The notes beneath the pieces were generated by a model. It was not told the DNA's origin and searched no databases. It saw only the letters and a list, made by a program, of their open reading frames with translations. 28,103 nucleotides of DNA from Bacteroidales bacterium UBA6346 (GTDB lineage: Bacteria > Bacteroidota > Bacteroidia > Bacteroidales > UBA932), in assembly GCA_002438905.1 (NCBI GenBank), contig DJSA01000086.1:1485-29587 (forward strand). The letters are read 5' to 3'. Of this stretch, positions 5,836 to 14,696 are shown piece by piece; the stretch's first letter is position 1, and every line of letters starts with the position of its first letter. Position numbers and translations under genes: made by a program.

Positions 5836-7914
5836 CTCGTTGTCCTTTTGCAAGTTCTGCAGGAACGCCTCATTCGTCGGATACTTCCTCAGACGCTCCT
5901 GGAGGAGTTCCATGGCCTCAATCGAGTTCATGTCGGAGAGGAAGCGGCGAACGACCCACATTTTCTGTGCGACTGCAGGATCGTAGAGCAAGTCATCGCG
6001 GCGGGTCGAGCTGAGCGTCACGTCAATGGCCGGAAAGATGCGCTTGTTCGCGAGCTTGCGGTCAAGCTGAAGCTCCATGTTGCCGGTGCCCTTGAATTCC
6101 TCGAAAATCACGTCATCCATCTTTGAGCCAGTATCCGTAAGAGCTGTGGCGATGATTGTGAGCGAACCTCCGTTCTCGATGTTGCGGGCCGCTCCGAAGA
6201 ACCTCTTCGGCTTGTGGAGTGCGTTCGCATCCACACCACCGGAGAGTACCTTGCCCGAAGCCGGCTGGACTGTGTTGTATGCGCGGGCCAGACGTGTGAT
6301 CGAGTCGAGAAGGATGACCACGTCATGTCCGCACTCTACCATGCACTTGGCTTTCTCAAGCACCATGTTCGCAACTTTCACGTGCTTCTCCGCCGGCTCG
6401 TCGAATGTCGATGCGACAACCTCGGCCTTCACCGTGCGTGCCATGTCGGTGACCTCCTCAGGACGCTCGTCTATGAGCAGTACAATCATATAGACTTCCG
6501 GGTGGTTGTCAGCGATGGCATTGGCTATTGACTTGAGCAGCATGGTTTTACCTGTCTTAGGCTGGGCGACGATGAGTCCGCGCTGACCCTTTCCGATAGG
6601 GGTGAAGAGATCCACGATGCGGCAGGATAGGTCGTCATGTCCGTTGCCCAAAAGGTTGAATTTCTCGTCAGGGAAGAGCGGGGTGAGGAAGTCGAACGGG
6701 ATGCGGTCGCGGATGGACTCCGGCGAGCGCCCGTTGATGCTCTTCACGCGCACGAGAGGGAAGTACTTGTCCGTGTCGCGCGGCGGGCGGATGTCTCCGA
6801 CCACGGTGTCGCCCATCTTAAGTGCGTACTGCTTGATGATTCCCTGTGATACATAGATATCGTCCGGTGAACTGATGTAGTTATAGTCCGAAGAGCGGAG
6901 GAACCCATAGCCCTCTGGGAGAGTCTCCAACACGCCGGTGGCCTCTACTGTGCCTTCAAACTCTATCTTTGGCTGCTGCGGTCTCTGCGGCTGATTATTC
7001 TGTTGTCCATAGTTCTGTCCGCCGTTTCTGTTGCCTTCCTGTCCATTGACCTGCTGGCTGTCCCGTCCGTTGTTGTTCGGATTGTTTCTCTGGCTGTTGC
7101 GCTCCTTGAGTTTCCTTGTGATCGCCTCGACTTCTGCGTCAAGAGCTGGGTCACGGACTATGGTCTTTTGCTGTGCAGTAACTGGAGACTCATTGGCAGT
7201 TACATTGGCCTCACTACTTGAGTGTGCGTCAGCCGGCACCTGAGCATTCCCCGCATCTCCCTCTGCCTGAGACGACTTCGGCAGCTGTGTTTCAACTTCC
7301 GTCCGCTCTGCGGCAATTGGTACAGCGGTCGCCTGTCCTTTTGGCGTCCTTCTTCCGCGGTGCCGTTTCTGCTCTTGCTGTGCGGCATCTCTCGCTATCT
7401 GCACATTCTGCTGAACTTCAACTACATTGCCGGCCGTGGTCTCTACTTCTTGAGCCTCATTACCATCCCTTCTCGGTCGTCCACGTCTGGCCTGCGACTT
7501 CTCCTGTGATTGGCTCGCATCTTGACCACCTTCCGAGACTTTAGGCTTTCTGTTTCCTTTAGGCTGTTTCCGTTCACCAACTTGGCTCTGCTGCTTCTGC
7601 TCAAGCGGCTGATTCAGCACTGCAGCAGCCGCAGTATCCTCTTCCGTTTTTGCTGCTGGGGCCGCATCCGCATTCTTACGTGGACGTCCCCTGCGTCCCC
7701 TTGTCCTCTCCGGAAGTCCGGCAGCTATCCTCGCCGCCTCCTTCTCTGCTTCCTTCTCTGCGTCATGTGCCGCCTTCGCCGCTGCCTCGGTGTCCAGAAT
7801 TGCGTAGACAAGGTCGTCCTTGCTCATTTTCTTGAAATTCTTAATCTTGAGTTCAGAAGCGAGTTCAACCAGCTTTTCCTGGTCCATCTCCTTCAGTTCG
7901 AAAATCTTATGCAT
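5833..7914 (-). CDS. rho: Transcription termination factor Rho with long disordered insert
   Basis: 693 residues against about 420 in E. coli. Residues 1-45 form the Rho N-terminal helix bundle (MHKIFELKEMDQEKLVELAS...). Residues about 50-315 are an insert rich in Gln, Asn, Glu, Arg and Ala, almost certainly disordered, with RGRRGRPRK (72-80) and RRGRPRRDG (143-151) resembling AT-hooks. The cold-shock-like RNA-binding domain follows (GFLRSSDYNY, about 321-395). The ATPase core has Walker A PKTGKT (452-457), Walker B VVILLDS (532-538), the Q-loop SGGVDAN (558-564) and the R-loop region KGTGNMEL (608-615). The protein forms a hexamer that moves on RNA and stops RNA polymerase. A Rho with a disordered insert in Bacteroides thetaiotaomicron has been reported to phase-separate; this insert may do the same. 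Confidence 0.97.
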   Translation of the reverse strand: MHKIFELKEMDQEKLVELASELKIKNFKKMSKDDLVYAILDTEAAAKAAHDAEKEAEKEAARIAAGLPERTRGRRGRPRKNADAAPAAKTEEDTAAAAVLNQPLEQKQQSQVGERKQPKGNRKPKVSEGGQDASQSQEKSQARRGRPRRDGNEAQEVETTAGNVVEVQQNVQIARDAAQQEQKRHRGRRTPKGQATAVPIAAERTEVETQLPKSSQAEGDAGNAQVPADAHSSSEANVTANESPVTAQQKTIVRDPALDAEVEAITRKLKERNSQRNNPNNNGRDSQQVNGQEGNRNGGQNYGQQNNQPQRPQQPKIEFEGTVEATGVLETLPEGYGFLRSSDYNYISSPDDIYVSQGIIKQYALKMGDTVVGDIRPPRDTDKYFPLVRVKSINGRSPESIRDRIPFDFLTPLFPDEKFNLLGNGHDDLSCRIVDLFTPIGKGQRGLIVAQPKTGKTMLLKSIANAIADNHPEVYMIVLLIDERPEEVTDMARTVKAEVVASTFDEPAEKHVKVANMVLEKAKCMVECGHDVVILLDSITRLARAYNTVQPASGKVLSGGVDANALHKPKRFFGAARNIENGGSLTIIATALTDTGSKMDDVIFEEFKGTGNMELQLDRKLANKRIFPAIDVTLSSTRRDDLLYDPAVAQKMWVVRRFLSDMNSIEAMELLQERLRKYPTNEAFLQNLQKDNE

Positions 7915-7941
7915 AAAAACTTATTAAATTCTGATAAACTT

Positions 7942-7965
7942 GTTAGGGCAAAGAACCACCCTAAC
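7942..7965 (-). promoter_or_regulatory. Leader hairpin of rho
   Basis: GTTAGGG (7942-7948) and CCCTAAC (7959-7965) form a perfect 7-bp stem around a 10-nt loop, about 28 bp before the rho start codon. It lies in the expected rho 5' leader and could serve autoregulation, but no T-run follows it. Confidence 0.4.
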
Positions 7966-7980
7966 TGAGAATTGACGCCG

Positions 7981-7988
7981 CAAAGTTA
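7981..7988 (-). promoter_or_regulatory. -7 promoter element of rho
   Basis: TAACTTTG on the minus strand matches TAnnTTTG. The -33 TTTG is not present at the usual 19-20 bp distance, so this is a partial match. The predicted start lies upstream of the leader hairpin at 7942-7965. Confidence 0.35.
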
Positions 7989-8003
7989 CAAATAATTCTT
8001 AAA

Positions 8004-10814
8004 TTACCTATAGTTGTTATCCCAGAACGAACTGCTCTTCTTGAATTTCAGCAGATCCGCCAATGCAGCCGCATTCGCTGCAATCCTGAAACTCCATGAC
8101 TGCCACTTCCCCGTAGGCACCCATGAGAAAGAAATGTTGAAGCAGTGCAGGTCGTAGGTGGCTGAAACCTGCGTAGTCGTAAGTTTCATCGCCATCAGGT
8201 CAAATCCTGTCTGCATGTTTATCGACATTCTCGGGGTGATTTTCACATTTCCCGACACACCAAGGGTTTGATTGAACTTGTGGTTTTCGATAAGCTGTTG
8301 CGTCTCAGAGAGATATGAATATGATTTGCTGTACGAGAACGAATAGTTAAAATTCACCGACCATGGAACATTCGGATTCATATAATACAGCCAGCCCCCA
8401 GGAATGTATTCTCCTGTCACGGGATGATAGTAAATTCTCGTGTAGTAATCTGCCGGATTGCCTCCGGCTTGTTTCGTGCCGTCGTTTCCGTTGATTTTCC
8501 CGTCACCTGAAAGAGAGTAGGAGAGGGACGCACTTGCGTTTGTCATGCGCAGGAGTGGGCCTCCGGTGGCGATGCTGAACTTGTTGTACTTACGTCCGCG
8601 GTCGTCCACTGCATACGGATCAAAATTGCAGTTGGCGCTTATTCCGAGTTTTCCGAATACCGAAGTCGAGAGTGAGACTCCGACATTGTTCATTTTCAAT
8701 GAGTCGGCAAGAAAATTATAGCCTGTGTTGAAATTGAGTTGGTCAATGAGTTTTATCTTCTTCGATCCTGTCCCTGTAGTGTCACGGAGATCGCGAACCT
8801 TTGCCTCAAAATTGTTACCGATGCTCAGGCTTATGCTTCCGGTTTTTCCCTTGCCGGGAGCGGAATAGAGCGCTCCGCTATAATTATATATGTTGTAGTC
8901 CTTTGTCACGGTTTCTTTCGTCTTCGGATCCGTGTATGTGAGTGTCCTCCAGCCATTGAAGGCAAGACCCTTTTCCGGTGAGAAGTTCATCGAAATTGAC
9001 GGGGACACGACGTGCCTGATAGCCTGAACCTTGCGATGTTTTCCAAAATTGAACATACCATAGAGTCGTGTGCTCATGGAAATTCCTCCAGAGTATGTGT
9101 GAGTCGTTCCGAACGTCCCGAACTGTTTTCCCAGACTTGTCTGGACAACTCCCGTGCCCTCAATCAGATTACCCTCGGCATCATATTGTGGTTCAATGAA
9201 TTCCATTTCCTGTTTCCGGAAGTGCCAATTCATTCCGTAACTGATACTTGGCGTAACATTTATATACTTGAACAGCGTGAAATTAGGAAGACCGATCTGA
9301 AAGTTGTGCGTCATTCCGTTCTGGAACTTATCTGCAAATCCAGGCTGCCCGAACTCCTTCGCCTCAAAGTTTATCTTATTCTGGAGCGTTGTGCTGTAGC
9401 CGATCGAAAATTTTTCATAGAACTTTTCCTTTCCAACGCGGTTCTTCTTTTTGAACGGATATATACGGCTCATCGAGAACGTGACATTCGGCAGGGTGAA
9501 CGAGTAGTTGCAGAGCGTGTCGCGGGTATTTTGGCTATGGAGCGCGTTCACCGAAAGGTTGAACTTGCCGTTCCAGTTTTTCGAGAACGAGATCGATGAC
9601 GAAATCTGGTTCTGAAGGGCTTCAGTCACTGAGTGTGAGTTGTATCTGCTGTTGGCCGGGCTGGAGAAGTTTACCGATGCGCTGAATGATACTCCTGGGA
9701 TAGCCTTGGAGTCTTGCGAGTGGCTCCACTTCACACCGAAGTTCCGGCTCTGGAAAAAATCAGCCGCACCCTTCTCTCCGGTCTGGTCATTTGAGAAATT
9801 GAACGCAAAAGTACCTGTACACTTGTAGTTTACCTTATATCGTGAGTTTACATCCACGCTCCACGAACCGAGGGTGTAGAGACTTGTGGTGAGTGACACG
9901 TCGAAATAATCGCCTATGACAAAATAGAGCCCGAGGTCGCGCAGATAAAATCCTCGCGCTGTCTCCTCCCCGAATGTCGGAATCAGAATTCCCGTTGCCC
10001 TGTCCGGTCGCTTCGGCACAAATCCGAACGGCAGACCGATGGGGAGCGGCACTCCCATAATCACCGGATAGGCCGGGCCGAACACTGTTTTTTGGGAGGG
10101 TTTCGTGATGACCTTGGCAGCCGTAAGGCTAAGATAATAATGCGGTTCCTCGGCATCACAGACCGTGTATTTACCATTTGTGATATTGATGGAGTTGTCC
10201 GGCATCATCTTGATGTTCTTGCCGTGAAGGATGCCGTCCGCCTCCTGAGTGACAATATTCGTGATCCGCGCCTTTCTGCTCTTGAAATTATAGCGGAGTT
10301 CCTCCATCGTGTAGGACTTTCCTCCTTGGCTCATGGTCGGCTGTCCGGTGATGTTTCCAAGCGTATCCTTCGTGCCCCGAGCATAGACCGTCTGCGTCTG
10401 GAGGTCGTATTCCATGTAATCGGCTGTCAACTTCATGTCGCCGTATGTCACGGACACGTCACCATAATAATAGATCATCTGTTTGCCTTCGCTGAAGTCC
10501 TCAATTATCGAGTCTCTTGCCGTCGAGAACGCTGGGCGTTCAAGCGAAGATTTGCTCAGCATTGCCACAGAATCGGCGCGGAATATCGAATCAGCGACGT
10601 GAATGGAGTCGCGAACTGACTTGATGGAGTCGGCGGCAGCTTTCTGCGCACTGTCGAGAACCGGCGCCGCGATTTCAGTTTCCGCCTTCTTCCCGCGTCT
10701 GCGGGAGCGCCTATTGTCCTGTGAAGGCGGCAGTATGAACGAACAAAGCACAAGCAATGTGACCACTGCAAGTACAGCATTCTGCAATTTATTGCTTCCT
10801 GACGGTTTCTTCAT
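8004..10814 (-). CDS. lptD: LptD-like outer-membrane LPS-assembly protein
   Basis: 936 residues from ATG 10814 (MKKPSGSNKL). This start is preferred over the ATG at 10862 because it places a signal or anchor helix (about 13-30) right at the N-terminus. A basic/Pro stretch and an Asp/Ser-rich linker follow. An OstA/LptA-like beta domain at about 105-240 (YYYGDVSVTYGDMKLTADYM) is next, then the LptD marks TVCDAEEPHYYLSL (217-230) and GILIPTFGEETARGFYLRD (275-293). The rest is a series of amphipathic aromatic strands ending in a barrel-like C-terminus (WSFRIAANAAALADLLKF). Such proteins place lipopolysaccharide in the outer leaflet with LptE. The gene diverges from the amidase gene, with its own promoter in the shared region. 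No truncation is visible. Confidence 0.88.
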   Translation of the reverse strand: MKKPSGSNKLQNAVLAVVTLLVLCSFILPPSQDNRRSRRRGKKAETEIAAPVLDSAQKAAADSIKSVRDSIHVADSIFRADSVAMLSKSSLERPAFSTARDSIIEDFSEGKQMIYYYGDVSVTYGDMKLTADYMEYDLQTQTVYARGTKDTLGNITGQPTMSQGGKSYTMEELRYNFKSRKARITNIVTQEADGILHGKNIKMMPDNSINITNGKYTVCDAEEPHYYLSLTAAKVITKPSQKTVFGPAYPVIMGVPLPIGLPFGFVPKRPDRATGILIPTFGEETARGFYLRDLGLYFVIGDYFDVSLTTSLYTLGSWSVDVNSRYKVNYKCTGTFAFNFSNDQTGEKGAADFFQSRNFGVKWSHSQDSKAIPGVSFSASVNFSSPANSRYNSHSVTEALQNQISSSISFSKNWNGKFNLSVNALHSQNTRDTLCNYSFTLPNVTFSMSRIYPFKKKNRVGKEKFYEKFSIGYSTTLQNKINFEAKEFGQPGFADKFQNGMTHNFQIGLPNFTLFKYINVTPSISYGMNWHFRKQEMEFIEPQYDAEGNLIEGTGVVQTSLGKQFGTFGTTHTYSGGISMSTRLYGMFNFGKHRKVQAIRHVVSPSISMNFSPEKGLAFNGWRTLTYTDPKTKETVTKDYNIYNYSGALYSAPGKGKTGSISLSIGNNFEAKVRDLRDTTGTGSKKIKLIDQLNFNTGYNFLADSLKMNNVGVSLSTSVFGKLGISANCNFDPYAVDDRGRKYNKFSIATGGPLLRMTNASASLSYSLSGDGKINGNDGTKQAGGNPADYYTRIYYHPVTGEYIPGGWLYYMNPNVPWSVNFNYSFSYSKSYSYLSETQQLIENHKFNQTLGVSGNVKITPRMSINMQTGFDLMAMKLTTTQVSATYDLHCFNISFSWVPTGKWQSWSFRIAANAAALADLLKFKKSSSFWDNNYR

Positions 10815-10872
10815 TTGTCGTCCCAAATGTTCTCTTTTCGGATTTCCACGCGGCAAAATCAAAGTTTTTTTT

Positions 10873-10880
10873 TAATTTTG
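10873..10880 (+). promoter_or_regulatory. -7 promoter element of the amidase gene
   Basis: TAATTTTG matches TAnnTTTG and would start transcription near 10887, 37 bp before the amidase ATG. No TTTG lies at the expected -33 position, so support is partial. It mirrors the lptD -7 box at 10888-10895 across 7 bp. Confidence 0.3.
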
Positions 10881-10887
10881 CAACCGA

Positions 10888-10919
10888 CAAAATTACGACT
10901 AATTTCGCTTATTAGCAAA
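10888..10919 (-). promoter_or_regulatory. Promoter of the lptD-like gene
   Basis: On the minus strand, TTTG at 10919-10916, a 20-bp spacer and TAATTTTG at 10895-10888 match the Bacteroidota promoter. The predicted start is near 10881, about 67 bp before the chosen lptD ATG. Confidence 0.5.
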
Positions 10920-10923
10920 CCCT

Positions 10924-12051
10924 ATGCAGTTTATAGGCCGTTTTTTCAGATATTTCAGGGCGGTTTTTACGCTCTTGGCTGTTGTTTTGCCCGCTGGGCT
11001 CAGTGCGCAGGACGGACGTCTGGGACTGAACACGGTCGTGATTGATCCCGGACATGGTGGAAATGATCCCGGCTGCATATCGCGGGATAAAAAAACAAAG
11101 GAAAAGAATCTGACGCTCGACATATCGCGGAGGCTTGCGCGCAGGATACAGGCCGAATACCCTGAAATAAAGGTCCTGCAAACACGTAACACCGATGTTT
11201 TTATTCCTCTGGTACAGCGTGCCCAGATTGCGAACAACGCACACGCTAACCTATTCATCTCCATTCATATAAATGCTGCCACAAGCAGCTCTGCAAACGG
11301 ACATTCGGTCCATGTTCTTGGGCAGTCGTCAAAAAAGGGGCGAGATCTCTACTCAAACAACTTCAACGAGTGCGCACGTGAGAATTCCGTGATTCTCCTT
11401 GAGGACGACTACAGCACAAATTATCAGGGCTTCGACCCCAACAACCCAGAATCATCAATACTCTTCTCGCTGATGCAGAACGCCTATCTGGAGCAGAGCC
11501 TTATGTTTGCAGACGATGTCTGCCGAGCGCTGAAACCGGGGCCATTTCGCACGAATAGAGGAGTCCACCAAGATCCTTTTCTTGTACTCTGGAAGACAGC
11601 GATGCCAGCTGTTCTCATAGAGTGCGGATTCATCAGCAATTCCGGCGATCTTGCAACCCTGCGTAACGATGTTAGGCTTGACGAACTTGCAGATGCCATT
11701 TTCATCGCATTCAAACAATTCAAATCTGACTACGACAGCAGTCTAAACGTCACATCGGCCGCCAAGATTTCAGAGAATCAGGGCGGACGCTCATCGGGGA
11801 CAGTTTCTGATCCCGTGAAAATTTGGTACGGCACCCAGATACTTGCCTTGAGTCGCCTACTTTCAGACAAGGATCCGGCTTTCAAGGGACTGGACGTGAA
11901 GGTCGTCAGGGATGGCAATATATATAGGTATATTGCGGGCAGTTCTGACACCCTTGAGGTGGCACAGAAAAAATATCGCGGGATCAGGGAAACTTTCCGA
12001 GACTCGTTTTTGGTACAAGTGAATCCGGATGGTAAGATAGAGCGTCGCTGA
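10924..12051 (+). CDS. N-acetylmuramoyl-L-alanine amidase (Amidase_3) with SPOR-like tail
   Basis: 375 residues. The signal peptide runs to about residue 28 (hydrophobic FTLLAVVLPAG, site after LSA). The zinc amidase domain follows: VVIDPGHGGNDPG with His44, Glu60 in KEKNL, SIHINA with His115, and LIECGFISN with the catalytic Glu233. These are the ligands and acid/base of the AmiA/AmiC type that cut between MurNAc and the stem peptide. The C-terminal ~80 residues (IWYGTQILALSRLL...DVKVVRDGNIYRYIAGSSDTLEVA) resemble a SPOR peptidoglycan-binding domain with its aromatic and Y-x-Y marks, suggesting septal targeting. It is likely co-transcribed with the MCE gene 51 bp downstream and diverges from the lptD-like gene, forming an envelope cluster. 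Confidence 0.93.
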   Translation: MQFIGRFFRYFRAVFTLLAVVLPAGLSAQDGRLGLNTVVIDPGHGGNDPGCISRDKKTKEKNLTLDISRRLARRIQAEYPEIKVLQTRNTDVFIPLVQRAQIANNAHANLFISIHINAATSSSANGHSVHVLGQSSKKGRDLYSNNFNECARENSVILLEDDYSTNYQGFDPNNPESSILFSLMQNAYLEQSLMFADDVCRALKPGPFRTNRGVHQDPFLVLWKTAMPAVLIECGFISNSGDLATLRNDVRLDELADAIFIAFKQFKSDYDSSLNVTSAAKISENQGGRSSGTVSDPVKIWYGTQILALSRLLSDKDPAFKGLDVKVVRDGNIYRYIAGSSDTLEVAQKKYRGIRETFRDSFLVQVNPDGKIERR

Positions 12052-12102
12052 CGGACTTTCACCGCATTGGCATTAATAAAATTCAGGACAAAATTCATTG
12101 AT

Positions 12103-13014
12103 ATGAAACACCAGAAAGAAATTAAGATCGGGATATTCGTTGTCGTCATTCTTGTCGGCTCGTTTTTCGTCATCAATTATCTTCGCGGAAAAGACATATT
12201 CAACCGCGAGATTGAAATTAAGGGGTACTTTGAGGACGTTGCCGGGCTTGTCCCTTCAGCTGTCGTGCAGTACCGAGGCTTCAAGGCCGGTCAGGTGTCA
12301 AGCGTCGAGTATTGTCCGGAAACTGACAATTTCGAGGTCGTGTGCGCGATCGGCAAACAGTTCCGCATTCCCGCAGATTCAAAAATGACAATTTTCAGCA
12401 CCAGCATAATGGGCGGCAAGGGCATTCTTCTGGAAACCGGTTCTTCTGGAAACATGGTGAAGGACGGGGATGAACTTCCGGTGGGCGTACAGGCGGATCT
12501 TGTAGAATCTCTGGCCTCGAACATCGGGCCTATAATGAGCGGCCTTGAAGACATGCTTGTAAAGCTCGATTCGACAATTGCCGGTGTCAATGCCCTGCTC
12601 GGGGAGGAAAACAGAGGCAATATCACACATGCGGTCGCAGACCTCAAGAAGACTATGACAAACGTTGCGGCACTTACGAGCAGCCTCAATTCGAGGTCGT
12701 CCGACATCACGGCTTTCATCTCTGAGTTGGGGAATATATCTGTTAGCCTTGCTTCCGTTGTTGATAAGGCCGATGTCGCGATGGATGGTCTCGGAAAATT
12801 TGCAGAGAATCTTGGAAAAAGCGATATAGATGCTCTTGTGAATTCCGTGACGAACCTTTCTGAGTCTATTCAGAATCCAGAAGGTTCAATTGGCAAGTTC
12901 CTTCACGAAGGCAATATCTACAATTCTGCGGATTCCCTTGTGAATGAATTGAATGATCTTATATCAAAAATAAAAGAAAATCCCAAGAAATATATGAAGA
13001 TTACCGTGTTCTGA
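12103..13014 (+). CDS. mlaD: MlaD-family MCE protein
   Basis: 303 residues from ATG 12103 (MKHQKEIKIG), which puts the membrane helix (about 7-26) at the N-terminus; an upstream in-frame start at 12067 would add a charged extension. The MCE domain spans about 35-120: YFEDVAGLVPSAVVQYRGFKAGQV, then TIFSTSIMGGKGILLETG. The remaining 180 residues are helical, with Ser/Asn/Ala-rich heptads expected to form the coiled-coil tube of MCE hexamers. These proteins carry phospholipids between the inner and outer membranes as the substrate-binding part of an ABC transporter. The ATPase and permease genes are not in this window. It follows the amidase gene in the same direction. Confidence 0.9.
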   Translation: MKHQKEIKIGIFVVVILVGSFFVINYLRGKDIFNREIEIKGYFEDVAGLVPSAVVQYRGFKAGQVSSVEYCPETDNFEVVCAIGKQFRIPADSKMTIFSTSIMGGKGILLETGSSGNMVKDGDELPVGVQADLVESLASNIGPIMSGLEDMLVKLDSTIAGVNALLGEENRGNITHAVADLKKTMTNVAALTSSLNSRSSDITAFISELGNISVSLASVVDKADVAMDGLGKFAENLGKSDIDALVNSVTNLSESIQNPEGSIGKFLHEGNIYNSADSLVNELNDLISKIKENPKKYMKITVF

Positions 13015-13270
13015 CCATTTTCTTGAAGTTGTGTGTTCATTTTGAATATTTATAAAATACAAGTGGTTGGAAGAGTGGAATGTAAAATAAATTTTGGGGC
13101 AAAAGTGATTGATTATCAATTTATTATTTTTTAAACCTATAAAAACAGATATTCTACTTATTGTTATGAAAAAAATATTTATATGCAATAGAAAAAAGAA
13201 AATTTTATAACTTTTTTTTCACCAACTTTGCAATCCTTTGTCGATAACAAAGGATCTGCGACTATTTGCA
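13015..13270. other. AT-rich intergenic region before dnaA
   Basis: About 256 bp, strongly AT-rich from about 13030 to 13220 with long A and T runs. I looked for DnaA boxes (TTATCCACA and close variants) on both strands and saw none, so there is no evidence of an origin here. The part nearest dnaA has a promoter-like CAACTTTG (13223-13230) and the leader hairpin at 13230-13259. Confidence 0.5.
13230..13259 (+). promoter_or_regulatory. dnaA leader hairpin
   Basis: ATCCTTTG (13233-13240) and CAAAGGAT (13248-13255) form a perfect 8-bp stem around TCGATAA. It is extended by GCA/TGC with a one-base bulge, and ends 11 bp before the dnaA start. It could be an operator or a translation-control hairpin. 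Confidence 0.45.
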
Positions 13271-14680
13271 ATGACACAAGAAAGACACATACAGGTTTGG
13301 AACAATTGCCTGCGCTTTATAGAACAAAATATAGAGCCGCAGCAGTTCAATGTATGGTTTCGTCCGATACGACCAGTGTCTTTCGTGAATTCGGAATTGA
13401 CGATTGAGGTACCTTCGGCTTTCTTTATGGAGTGGCTGGAGAACTATTACCTCAATTTACTCAAGGCTGCTCTTAAAAAGGAAATCGGTGCAATGGCACA
13501 ACTCAAGTATGTGTTCAGGCCGGTTAAGGTGCAGCCGCCTATGAAGTGTCCCGCATCGCAAGGCAATGCTCCGGTCAACCGACCCATTTCGGTATCTCCA
13601 GTCAGCGGGACTCCCGGTGCGTTTGTCTACCCGGGCCTTCAGCGCGTGCAGGTGAACCCGCAGCTCAACCCTGTCTACTGCTTTCATAACCTTGTCAAGG
13701 GTGAATGCAACAAGATGGGCGTGACGGCAGGGGAGAGCATCTCCATGTCTCCGGGCAAGACCGCCTTTAACCCGCTGTTCCTTTTCGGTGGTCCGGGGCT
13801 CGGAAAAACTCATCTTGCACAGGCTATAGGCATTGCGATCAAAGAGAAGTTCCCAGAACTCATCGTCTTGTACGTTCCGGCAAACAGGTTCAAGACTCAG
13901 TACATGGAAGCATACGTGAACAACAAGCTCACGGATTTTATGGCCTTTTATATGAAGATGGACGTTCTCATTGTGGACGACATCCAAGACCTTGCGAGCC
14001 ATGGGACGCAGAACGCGTTCTTCAACATATTCAACCATCTGCACCAAAGCGGGAAGCAACTCATTTTCACTTCCGACAGACCGCCGGTGGAACTTCAGAA
14101 TTTTGAAGAAAGGCTTCTTTCCCGTCTAAAATGGGGACTTTCTGTCGAACTGACCAGACCGGACTATGAGACGAGACTCTCGATGCTCCGCTCTCGCAGC
14201 AGCAGAGAAGGGGTTGAGCTTCCGGAGGAGGTGCTCCGCTATTTGGCGAACAACATTCGTTCAAGTTTCCGCGAACTTGAAGGAGCACTGATTTCGCTCA
14301 TAGCAAACGCGACTCTAGCCCACAAGGAGATAACTGTTGAACTTGCCGGACAGATAACGGGCCAACTTATTGGGGAGACGAGAAATGAACTGACAATTGC
14401 TCAGGTGCAGCAGGTCGTCTGCGACTACTTCAACATATCCCGCGATGAGATGCTCTCTAGGACTCGTAAACGTAATATCGTGCAGGCGCGCCAGATTGCG
14501 ATGTATATGTCACGAAATCTCATAAACTGCTCTCTCTCTTCCATAGGGGCGGAAATTGGCGGTAAAGATCATGCAACGGTTCTGCACGCTTGTTCGACTG
14601 TTACGGATCTGATATCCACAGACAAGGTTTTCAGGCAATACGTCTCCGATATAGAAAAGGCCTTGGCGTCACGTGAGTAA
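13271..14680 (+). CDS. dnaA: Chromosomal replication initiator DnaA
   Basis: 469 residues from ATG 13271 (MTQERHIQVWNNCL); an in-frame TTG at 13238 would add 11 residues inside the leader hairpin and is less likely. Domain I is at about 1-80 (FNVWFRPIRPVSF), followed by a variable Pro-rich linker (95-130). The AAA+ domain has Walker A GGPGLGKTH, Walker B VLIVDDIQDL and the sensor TSDRPPVELQNFEERLLSRLKWG. Domain IV carries the DnaA signature KRNIVQARQIAMYMSRN...IGGKDHATVLHAC. It binds DnaA boxes and melts the origin. It appears monocistronic, with a leader hairpin upstream and an AT-rich inverted repeat downstream. All core motifs are intact. Confidence 0.98.
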   Translation: MTQERHIQVWNNCLRFIEQNIEPQQFNVWFRPIRPVSFVNSELTIEVPSAFFMEWLENYYLNLLKAALKKEIGAMAQLKYVFRPVKVQPPMKCPASQGNAPVNRPISVSPVSGTPGAFVYPGLQRVQVNPQLNPVYCFHNLVKGECNKMGVTAGESISMSPGKTAFNPLFLFGGPGLGKTHLAQAIGIAIKEKFPELIVLYVPANRFKTQYMEAYVNNKLTDFMAFYMKMDVLIVDDIQDLASHGTQNAFFNIFNHLHQSGKQLIFTSDRPPVELQNFEERLLSRLKWGLSVELTRPDYETRLSMLRSRSSREGVELPEEVLRYLANNIRSSFRELEGALISLIANATLAHKEITVELAGQITGQLIGETRNELTIAQVQQVVCDYFNISRDEMLSRTRKRNIVQARQIAMYMSRNLINCSLSSIGAEIGGKDHATVLHACSTVTDLISTDKVFRQYVSDIEKALASRE

Positions 14681-14696
14681 GGTGATTGGAAAAATT

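Noticed and set aside
7218..7968. Several plus-strand ORFs of 95-152 codons opposite rho
   Set aside because: They are mirror frames of the repetitive Gln/Arg/Glu-rich Rho insert, giving Leu/Ser/Cys-rich products without motifs.
13015..13270. Possible oriC beside dnaA
   Set aside because: AT-rich but no DnaA-box cluster seen on either strand, and dnaA position alone is not evidence.
13238..13270. Upstream TTG start for DnaA
   Set aside because: It would place coding sequence in the leader hairpin, and the ATG at 13271 gives the normal domain I start.
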